A stretch of DNA of 29,201 nt, taken from positions 1-29,201 of the forward strand of contig DASXLL010000058.1 in the NCBI GenBank assembly GCA_036496265.1, written 5' to 3'. The DNA is from CAYLLN01 sp036496265 (GTDB lineage Bacteria > Planctomycetota > Planctomycetia > Pirellulales > Pirellulaceae). Both the position numbers and the translations under genes were made by a program. Positions 23,282 through 29,201 of the stretch are shown here, in pieces (the stretch's first letter is position 1; every line of letters starts with the position of its first letter). A model generated the notes under the pieces. It saw nothing but the letters and a program-made list of their open reading frames with translations. It made no database searches and had not been told where the DNA came from.

Positions 23282-23896
23282 TCACTCGGCGATCAGCCAA
23301 ATGCTGCCCGTTCGCTCGCCGACCATCTCCACTTTCCATTCCCGCGGCCGAAAGCCGGCGGCGGCTAACGCGTTGAGTGACTCGCCCAGACAGCGATTTC
23401 GCTCACCAGTATCAGTCGTGAGCTGCGCTTTCGTCAGATAGTCCGTGACCGTCACCCCTTCTGGCCGCACCGGCAAATAGCGGCTGGGCCTGGTGAACCA
23501 TTCATCGTCGGAAATGATTTCAAACGTCGCCGTCGCATCGATGATAAATTCCGTTGGCAAAAATTCCGGCGAGCTATGATCGTCGATCACGGCATTCGGC
23601 GAAACTTCCCAGAGCTTTCCCTGCAGATCGCGCCAGACGACATGATTGAGCCAGCGGCGGTAGAGCGGCGCCGGAGTTTTGCTCCCGCTGATTCGATGCG
23701 GGCCAAAATCGGTCACCGCCCAACCATAGACAGCTTGTCCGCCGCGCGTGCTGATTGCCGCCATGACATTGCGATAGCACTTACCGACGCGCGCCTGTTC
23801 ACTGGCTAGCGGCGGAACCGTCAGCGCGTGCGTTGCCCCGAGCGTGATTGAACGTGACTCGCACATTCCAATATTCAAGACAAAAGGTTGCGACAT
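23282..23896 (-). CDS. Hypothetical protein
   Basis: A 204-residue cytoplasmic protein with no signal peptide or membrane segment. The conserved-looking core is residues about 39-103: KCYRNVMAAISTRGG, VYGWAVTDFGPHRI, HVVWRDLQGKLWEVSP. I recall a widespread uncharacterised family with the same order of a Cys-x-x-Asn helix, a YGW strand and a HaVW.d..G.l.dvtP strand, but cannot name it. A second half (about 110-204) contains helices with TGERNRCLGESLNAL and a final beta hairpin. The Cys and His might form a catalytic or metal site; that is only a guess. ATG at 23896 has a weak GGA upstream. No operon partner. Confidence 0.65.
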   Translation of the reverse strand: MSQPFVLNIGMCESRSITLGATHALTVPPLASEQARVGKCYRNVMAAISTRGGQAVYGWAVTDFGPHRISGSKTPAPLYRRWLNHVVWRDLQGKLWEVSPNAVIDDHSSPEFLPTEFIIDATATFEIISDDEWFTRPSRYLPVRPEGVTVTDYLTKAQLTTDTGERNRCLGESLNALAAAGFRPREWKVEMVGERTGSIWLIAE

Positions 23897-24059
23897 CTAT
23901 CCGTTCCAAGCGCAAGCGGAAGCTACGAACCGTGCGTTTATGCCCAATCTTTGAGCAAATCGATCAACCGTGATCGGAGCCAAGGATCGCCCCAAGTCCT
24001 TGCGCCCCATGTCGTTTCACAATCGGAAGCTGTTTGCCGTGTGTGGCCTCAGCCTTGTT

Positions 24060-24081
24060 TCCAGGTTTTGCAAAACCTGGA
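24060..24081. repeat. 22-bp perfect palindrome
   Basis: A perfect 22-bp palindrome with half-site TCCAGGTTTTG lies in the 834-bp non-coding gap between the hypothetical gene and the Nramp gene. The remainder of 23897-24430 shows no supported gene. It may be a dispersed element or an operator; there is no T-run beyond it. Confidence 0.55.
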
Positions 24082-24446
24082 CCCCCGACGCGATCGGTCG
24101 CGCCTTGCGGAACAGGCCGGTATGACGGGAACGGCACACTTGCCGAGCGCTCCCCCCACAAAGAACCACCGCTTAAACGTCCTCGGTACGGATAAGTACC
24201 CTGTCTTAACTAAATCTTCACAGCATTGACCTTAGTCAATGACCGCTAAGGAGTTTTGAACTAAACAAGCGATTCGCAATCAAGGCGGTTTTCCGCAAAC
24301 GGGTTGGTTTGGAGACAAATACCACTGCAGCGACCCGACTTGCCATAAAACTTGTCCGTTTAGAGACAATGGCGCTGACTACTTTGAAACGCAACACCCC
24401 TCACGCACGAGTGCCAAGGAAACTATTTTTAAAAAAACATTCGAAA

Positions 24447-24563
24447 ATGCAAGTATGCATGGCGTGCATTAACTCAGAATTCACGATTTGCTGTAAGTGA
24501 CTATTGCAAAACAAGTTGTGATAATTAATGCTCCTGCATATTCCGTTTTTCCATGCATATGCA
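24447..24563. promoter_or_regulatory. Cluster of ATGCA/TGCAT motifs in AT-rich leader
   Basis: Six ATGCA- or TGCAT-containing sites fall in 117 bp: 24447-24451, 24455-24460, 24465-24469, 24535-24539, 24553-24558 and 24559-24563. They form an inverted repeat ATGCA-TGGCG-TGCAT and a 10-bp palindrome TGCATATGCA (24554-24563). The surrounding 24400-24600 is clearly more AT-rich than the rest of the window. It lies 170-280 bp upstream of the Nramp-like gene, so a regulator-binding region is plausible but unproven. Confidence 0.35.
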
Positions 24564-24730
24564 GTACCATATATACCACCCAAAAGTATTTAAATGCCAA
24601 GACTGTAAAACGCCGCGCCGCTTAGCTTGCCTCTCCTCTCGCCGGCTCCAGCTTCGAGCGAATTGGGTCATGAACGCTGGCGTTTCCATTCACGGGCGAT
24701 ACGATCAGCAAAACGTCCACGGGAGTAAAA

Positions 24731-26194
24731 ATGGCGACGACACAGGCGGAAGACCCTTATGCACTCGACGAACTGGGCATTCAGCAGCCGCCAAAAAGCC
24801 TGTGGACGGCGCTCGCCCAAATCGGTCCCGGCATCATTCTCGCCGGCAGCATCATCGGCTCGGGCGAACTGCTCCTGACAACAGGCCTGGGGGCCAAATA
24901 CGGCTTCGTTTTCCTATGGCTCATTCTGCTGAGCTGCGTGATCAAGGTCTTCGTTCAGACGGAACTCGGCCGCTACGCGATCTCATCCGGCAAGCCCACG
25001 CTCACCGCCTTCGATTCGATCCCAGGCCCCCGCCTCGGTGCTCATTGGCTCGCCTGGTGGTGGCTGGTCATGATGTCGGCTTCCATTTTTCAGGTGGGCG
25101 GGATGGCGGGCGGCGTTGGCCAGGCCCTCAACATGGTTTTTAAGGGCTTCTCACCGTGGCTGGCCAAAAGCATCTCGTCGTTTTTGCCGGTTATCGCCGA
25201 AGAAATCACTAAACGGCCCGAACACCCTTGGGCCGTGCTAACGACCATCGCCTGTGTGCTGCTTCTCGCGAGCGGTGGCTACAAACGCATCGAGGTCATC
25301 ACCACATTCCTCGTCGCCGGCGTCACGCTCGTCACAGTACTTTGCGTTTGCATGCTGCCAGCTACGGGCTATCCAATACGTATCGTCGATCTCGCCGAAG
25401 GGTTTGACTTGCCGAAGATATTTCAGATTCTGCGCGACAACGTTGCCGTCGCCGCCGCATTCAGTGCGTTCGGAATCACTGGCGTTGGCGCTAGCGAACT
25501 TTACGCCTATCCGTATTGGTGCTTGGAAAAGGGCTATGCCCGCTTCACCGGTCCGCGGTCGGATAATCCTTCGTGGGGCGAGCGGGCCAAAGGCTGGCTT
25601 CGCGTGATGTTTCTCGACGCGTGGGTCAGCATGGTCGTGTTCACCGTTGCCACCGTCGCGTTCTACGCGATGGGCGCGACCGTGCTTCATCGCCAGGACT
25701 TGGACCCCAAGGGACCTGAGATGATTAAGACGTTGTCCAAGATGTACGTGCCATCATTCGGAAGCTGGACCGAACCGTACTTTTTGGTCGCAGTCTGGGC
25801 CGTACTTTTTAAGACCATGTACGTCTCGTCGGCCTCCAACGGGCGTCTTCTGGCTGACTTTTTTGGCCTCGCAAACTTTCTCAGCTACCAAGACGCCGGC
25901 CAACGCCAACGCTGGATCGTTCGCTTCAGTTGCATCCTGCCCGTCATCGCGCTGGCTCTTTATCTTGCATTTGGCGATCCCAGGCTCATGGTAATCATCG
26001 GCGGCTTTTTCCAAGCGGCCACGTTGCCGATCATTTCCGGCGCGACGATTTATCTCCGCTATCGCCGCATGGACAAGCGCCTGACGCCGTCGATCTTGTC
26101 CGACATACTTTTGTGGGCTGCGTTCTTAATCATTACAGCCGTCTCGCTCTACGCCATTCCACAATGGGCCATCAAGTCGTTTTGGCCGAAATGA
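24731..26194 (+). CDS. Nramp-related metal transporter, non-canonical metal site
   Basis: A 487-residue integral membrane protein with about 11-12 hydrophobic segments. The first segment (IGPGIILAGSIIGSGELLLTTGLGAKYGF) aligns with Nramp TM1, and AAFSAFGITGVGASELYAYPYW aligns with TM6. In classical Mn2+/Fe2+ Nramps these helices carry DPGN and an MPHN-type motif whose Asp, Asn and Met bind the metal. Here TM1 has GSGE (43-46) and TM6 has GVGASEL, so the site is rebuilt with Glu residues and without Met. The ion transported may therefore differ, and so may the mechanism. GGGAG precedes the ATG by about 5 nt. Monocistronic, convergent with the peptidase gene, with an AT-rich regulatory-looking leader. 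Confidence 0.85.
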   Translation: MATTQAEDPYALDELGIQQPPKSLWTALAQIGPGIILAGSIIGSGELLLTTGLGAKYGFVFLWLILLSCVIKVFVQTELGRYAISSGKPTLTAFDSIPGPRLGAHWLAWWWLVMMSASIFQVGGMAGGVGQALNMVFKGFSPWLAKSISSFLPVIAEEITKRPEHPWAVLTTIACVLLLASGGYKRIEVITTFLVAGVTLVTVLCVCMLPATGYPIRIVDLAEGFDLPKIFQILRDNVAVAAAFSAFGITGVGASELYAYPYWCLEKGYARFTGPRSDNPSWGERAKGWLRVMFLDAWVSMVVFTVATVAFYAMGATVLHRQDLDPKGPEMIKTLSKMYVPSFGSWTEPYFLVAVWAVLFKTMYVSSASNGRLLADFFGLANFLSYQDAGQRQRWIVRFSCILPVIALALYLAFGDPRLMVIIGGFFQAATLPIISGATIYLRYRRMDKRLTPSILSDILLWAAFLIITAVSLYAIPQWAIKSFWPK

Positions 26195-26225
26195 GGCGAT
26201 ACGAAATGGAACATTAATCGACGTT

Positions 26226-26260
26226 AATCTTCACTAATTAGTGGTGATTCGTTTTCCTTT
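26226..26260 (+). terminator. Putative terminator of the Nramp-like gene
   Basis: AATC-TT-CAC faces GTG-GT-GATT around the TAATTA loop (26226-26249), including the palindrome CACTAATTAGTG. It is followed by CGTTTTCCTTT. It lies 31 bp after the Nramp stop and just before the stop of the convergent peptidase gene. Confidence 0.5.
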
Positions 26261-26268
26261 CTGCGAGA

Positions 26269-28557
26269 TTAGTTTCGGGTTGGCTCACCGAGATGCTGCT
26301 TGAAGAACGCCGCGATTCGCGAATTGAGCCGGATCGTGACGTTCGGCTCGGGCACCATGTGCGTAAACCCCGCCAGCGGCAGAAACTCGAATTCTCTTCC
26401 AGCTCGAAACAGCGCCTCGGTCATTTTTAGTGAGTGCATGAAGTAAACGTTGTCATCAGCCGTGCCGTGAATGATGAGGAGTGGCACCGACAGGTCTTTG
26501 CAGTAGGTCACCACGCTCGACGCCTCATAGCCGGCTTTGTTTTCGTCCGGCAGGCCCATGTAGCGCTCGGTGTAGTGCGTGTCGTAATCGCGAAAATCGC
26601 AAACCGGTGCGCCAGCGACCGCCGCCTTATACACATCCGGCCGGCGCATCGCCGCCATCGCCGAGAAATATCCGCCGAATGACCAGCCAGTGATTCCGAC
26701 ACGACGGAGATCCAGTTCGGGATATTTCGCGCCGAGCGCCTTGAGTCCCGCAACCTGATCTTCCAGAGGGACATCGATCAAGTTGCCCTTGATCGCCCGT
26801 TCCCACCCACGTCCACGCCTCGGCGTTCCGCGGCCATCGAGCGACACGACGATAAAGCCTTGATCCGCCAGCCATTGCTGAAGAACGCTGCCGCGGGGTG
26901 AGGAATTGACCGTCAACGAATGCGGGCCGCCATAAACATGAACCACGGCCGGATATTTCTTGCCCTTGTCAAACGACTTCGGCCGAATGATCGATGCCTC
27001 AAACTCCCGCTCACCCACCGTCAACAGTTCAACCTTCGGTATCGGTGGCTCTTCAGCAATGCTTTTCAATTCGCCCAGGCTATCGCCGCCGGCGCGAACG
27101 ACTTTCGTTCCCGCGCGGCCATCGGCCAGGCTATAGCTATGCACGTACACATCCGCATTTCGGCCGAAGCTGAACGCATGATTGCCGGCTTCGGATGTCA
27201 GTTTCTTCGGCTCTCTGCCCGCCAGAGGAATCGCAAATACCTGCGTCTGCGTGGGATCGGTGCTTGCCGTGACGCAGGCGAGTTTTCGTTCGTCATCGAC
27301 GCCCGCCAGATCGATGAGTCCAAAACCCTTTGGCGTCAGCGTCCGCATCAATTCGCCATTGCGCTGACGCAACTCCAGCGACCACTCACCCGTTCGCTCC
27401 GTCATCCACAAAAACCCGCTCCCATCTTTGAGCCACTTCGGACACGACGAAACCAGATTGATCCAAGCCGAGTCTGTCTCCTTCAGCAGTTCCGTCAGCT
27501 TGCAAGTGTTTTCATTCACCGCATACAGCACTTCCTCCGTCTGCGTTCGATTTTGCACCAGAATCGTCAGCGGCCCTTTGTCCTTCCACACGACCTTCGC
27601 CAGATACGGATACTTTTCGCGATCCCACTCGATCCATCGACGATCGCCGCCGTAGCCATCACGCTCCGCGTGATGTGCCCCTCCGTAGCCATCACGCTCC
27701 GCGTGATGTGCCCCTCCGCTCGCCGGCACAACCGCCAGCCGAACCACCGCATTTTTGCCTCCCGTCCGCGGATACGGCCACGTATTCGGCTCCCGCTCGG
27801 GATGCAGCGGATCCAGAATGTGAAACTCTTCCATTCCGGCCGTGTTCGTCTGTTGATAAGCAATCCACTGGCTATCAGGCGACCACCAATAACCGTGCAT
27901 CCGGTCCATTTCCTCCTGCGCCGCAAACTCCGCGGTGCCGTTCGTGATCGAGCCGCCCGCGCCGCTCGTGATTTTCCGCTCCTTGCCGCTCTCCAGGTCC
28001 GTCACATGGATTTCGCCGTCGCGTACGCATGTGAGTTGCTTTCCATCTGGCGACAAACTCGGGTCGAGCGGAAACGCGGCAGAAGCCGACTTCAGCTCCG
28101 CGCTCTTCCCGCTCGCTCGCTCAATCACAAACAGCCGATTCGAAAGTGGCACCAACACCTTCGCCCCATCGTCCGACAAATCAAACCGCGCAATTCCCTT
28201 CGCCGCCAGCCGCAACCGCTCCCGCAGTGCCTTTTCCTCCGCCGAAAGCTTCTCCTCGCCGCCAGCGAGAATTTTCTCCGCCGTCAGCAGCACTCGCTCG
28301 TTGCCCGTCTGGCAATCGAACTCGTACAGATCCTGGACAAACGACCGCGGCTGCGACCGAAGGAACAAGACCGCGGAACCGTCCGGTGTTACGATCGCCC
28401 CCCGCGGCCGCCCGAGCGTGAAGCGGTAAGTTTCTGCATATTGGCGTAAAAAGTCTTCGTTCTCGGCATGAACGGAGATGCTCGGACGTTGGGCGTCCTG
28501 AGCCTGAACAACGAGGGGCACGGTTGTCATCAGTGCTGCAAAAAGGTGGCTTCGCAT
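26269..28557 (-). CDS. Dipeptidyl peptidase IV-type serine peptidase (S9)
   Basis: A 762-residue exported peptidase. Residues 1-19 form a signal peptide (MRSHLFAALMTTVPLVVQA). An eight-bladed beta-propeller domain (about 60-480) includes the Glu-Glu pair in AAQEEMDRMHGYWWSPD that DPP IV uses to hold the substrate N-terminus. The alpha/beta-hydrolase domain (about 510-762) has an intact triad: Ser626 (GWSFGGY), Asp701 (HGTADDN) and His733 (GFTHMV). It should release N-terminal dipeptides, typically X-Pro, in the periplasm. I chose the ATG at 28557, directly before the signal; the open frame continues upstream to 28932 antisense to another gene. No Shine-Dalgarno is evident. Residues about 281-302 are a duplicated insertion, described separately. 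Confidence 0.92.
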   Translation of the reverse strand: MRSHLFAALMTTVPLVVQAQDAQRPSISVHAENEDFLRQYAETYRFTLGRPRGAIVTPDGSAVLFLRSQPRSFVQDLYEFDCQTGNERVLLTAEKILAGGEEKLSAEEKALRERLRLAAKGIARFDLSDDGAKVLVPLSNRLFVIERASGKSAELKSASAAFPLDPSLSPDGKQLTCVRDGEIHVTDLESGKERKITSGAGGSITNGTAEFAAQEEMDRMHGYWWSPDSQWIAYQQTNTAGMEEFHILDPLHPEREPNTWPYPRTGGKNAVVRLAVVPASGGAHHAERDGYGGAHHAERDGYGGDRRWIEWDREKYPYLAKVVWKDKGPLTILVQNRTQTEEVLYAVNENTCKLTELLKETDSAWINLVSSCPKWLKDGSGFLWMTERTGEWSLELRQRNGELMRTLTPKGFGLIDLAGVDDERKLACVTASTDPTQTQVFAIPLAGREPKKLTSEAGNHAFSFGRNADVYVHSYSLADGRAGTKVVRAGGDSLGELKSIAEEPPIPKVELLTVGEREFEASIIRPKSFDKGKKYPAVVHVYGGPHSLTVNSSPRGSVLQQWLADQGFIVVSLDGRGTPRRGRGWERAIKGNLIDVPLEDQVAGLKALGAKYPELDLRRVGITGWSFGGYFSAMAAMRRPDVYKAAVAGAPVCDFRDYDTHYTERYMGLPDENKAGYEASSVVTYCKDLSVPLLIIHGTADDNVYFMHSLKMTEALFRAGREFEFLPLAGFTHMVPEPNVTIRLNSRIAAFFKQHLGEPTRN
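27651..27716 (-). repeat. 33-bp palindromic unit duplicated in tandem inside the peptidase gene
   Basis: Two exact 33-bp copies (27651-27683 and 27684-27716) each contain the hairpin CATCACGC-TCC-GCGTGATG. They add two copies of GGAHHAERDGY to the propeller domain without breaking the frame. The peptide is Gly/His-rich and unlike its surroundings. The nucleotide sequence looks like the dispersed intergenic palindromes common in such genomes (from memory), suggesting in-frame insertion and later duplication. Confidence 0.8.
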
Positions 28558-28616
28558 AAGGACAAGGGAATGGTTGGGATTTGCGTTTAGTTGGCTCGTG
28601 TGGATACTGAACATAC

Positions 28617-29201
28617 ATGACCGCCCCTTCAAATCTACCAGCCGACGACTCCGGGCGCTGGACCGCCCAGACGGTCGGCATGGGCGTCGAGATTCTCGAT
28701 CGCATGGAGCGAGCCGTGGCCAATGTTCGCGAACGACTTTTGCGGGCAACCCAAGCATTAAATCAAGCCGGCGTTCCCTACGCTGTCGTCGGCGGGAATG
28801 CCGTCGCCTCCTGGGTCGCCACTGTCGATGAAGGCGCCGTCCGCAACACCCGCGACGTCGATATCCTCGTTCGCCGCGACGATTTAAACGCCGTGACGAA
28901 GGCACTGGAACAAGCTGGTTTCGTCCCCACATCGTCGTTCGGCGTGACCATGTTCCGCGACGGGGAGCAGGGGAAGCCGAGTGAGGCCGTTCATCTGTTG
29001 TTTTCCGGCGAAAGAACCAAGCCCGACCATCTGCTGCCCGCGCCGGAAATTCAGACGATTGACGACGCAGCGAATTTCAGAGTGATTACCCTCGAATCGC
29101 TTATTTCGATGAAGTTGACCTGGAACCGGACCATCGATCGCGTGCATGTGCGCGATCTTATCGACGCCGGACTAATCGATGCTTCCTGGCTGGCAAAACT
29201 G
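28617..29201 (+). CDS. Nucleotidyltransferase-fold protein (3' end outside window)
   Basis: An open frame of 195 codons from ATG 28617 runs off the window without a stop, so the gene is partial. After a ~40-residue helical start it shows AGVPYAVVGGNAV (GG at 59-60) and NTRDVDILV (Asp80, Asp82). This is the G-G...D-x-D pattern of the minimal nucleotidyltransferase fold, here with the long spacing seen in AbiEii/MNT-like proteins. ITLESLISMKLTWNRTIDRVHVRDLIDAGLID near the window end is also typical of that family. Members include toxin-antitoxin nucleotidyltransferases and uncharacterised enzymes; which applies cannot be told. It diverges from the peptidase gene with 59 bp between the starts. 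Confidence 0.75.
   Translation, partial: MTAPSNLPADDSGRWTAQTVGMGVEILDRMERAVANVRERLLRATQALNQAGVPYAVVGGNAVASWVATVDEGAVRNTRDVDILVRRDDLNAVTKALEQAGFVPTSSFGVTMFRDGEQGKPSEAVHLLFSGERTKPDHLLPAPEIQTIDDAANFRVITLESLISMKLTWNRTIDRVHVRDLIDAGLIDASWLAKL

Noticed and set aside
24401..24583. 60-codon minus-strand frame in the AT-rich leader
   Set aside because: No ribosome-binding site or family; its Cys/His/Asn composition simply reflects local AT-richness.
26920..28449. 509-codon plus-strand open frame inside the peptidase gene
   Set aside because: Arg/Gln/Leu-rich shadow of a high-GC gene with an intact catalytic triad on the other strand.
28558..28932. N-terminal extension of the peptidase frame
   Set aside because: It is Arg-rich, antisense to the nucleotidyltransferase gene, and would bury the signal peptide that starts at 28557.

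Overview
The window looks like a chromosomal segment of a planctomycete, probably Pirellulales-like. This rests on moderately high GC, mostly loosely packed single genes, intergenic DNA full of palindromes, and a typical gene mix: a degenerate FHA/coiled-coil protein, a DUF4129 protein, multidomain hybrid kinases, a dipeptidyl peptidase IV, a non-canonical Nramp protein and an alanine/lysine-rich H1-like protein. The assignment comes from recognising families by eye; no search was run. I saw no rRNA, tRNA, CRISPR array, transposase or phage module.

Layout. 1-1723: a two-gene minus-strand unit, a DGQHR-domain (DndB-like) protein followed by a GIY-YIG protein that overlaps it by 4 bp. 1724-3031: a leader with three blocks of 9-bp-period repeats, then an HTH-like gene. 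3150-5172: a secreted zinc-protease-like protein diverging from a sugar-isomerase-fold TIM barrel. 5298-8522: a ~1,070-residue FHA/coiled-coil/membrane protein with an internal duplication. 9136-14801: three plus-strand genes, DksA/TraR-type zinc finger, HtrA-type protease and a 1,269-residue hybrid histidine kinase. 14925-17438: a polytopic DUF4129 protein diverging from a single-domain response regulator. 17768-18160: a glycine-zipper plus H1-like basic protein. 18194-21102: a sensor kinase and NtrC-type sigma-54 activator, overlapping by 4 bp. 21275-21668: a non-coding interval with a palindrome, a sigma-54 promoter match, strong RNA hairpins and a terminator. 21750-23896: small genes (hypothetical, RRM protein, zinc-ribbon protein, hypothetical). 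24731-29201: an Nramp-like transporter, a DPP IV-type peptidase and the start of a nucleotidyltransferase-fold gene cut by the window end.

The most interesting candidate is at 21275-21668. A textbook -24/-12 element and a strong intrinsic terminator on the plus strand bracket about 260 nt with no convincing ORF but well-formed hairpins. It lies directly upstream of, and divergent from, an NtrC-type activator and its kinase. The simplest reading is an undescribed sigma-54-dependent small RNA controlled by that two-component system, analogous in layout to CbrAB/CrcZ or GlrKR/GlmY. Also notable are two 102-bp palindromic elements in opposite orientation (17538-17639 and 23123-23224, about 88% identical), a palindrome duplicated in frame inside the peptidase gene, and the DGQHR/GIY-YIG pair.

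Signalling dominates the centre of the window: two histidine kinases, two stand-alone response regulators and two receiver domains inside the hybrid kinase. DksA- and HtrA-type genes beside the hybrid kinase suggest a stress-response theme, but co-regulation is inference.
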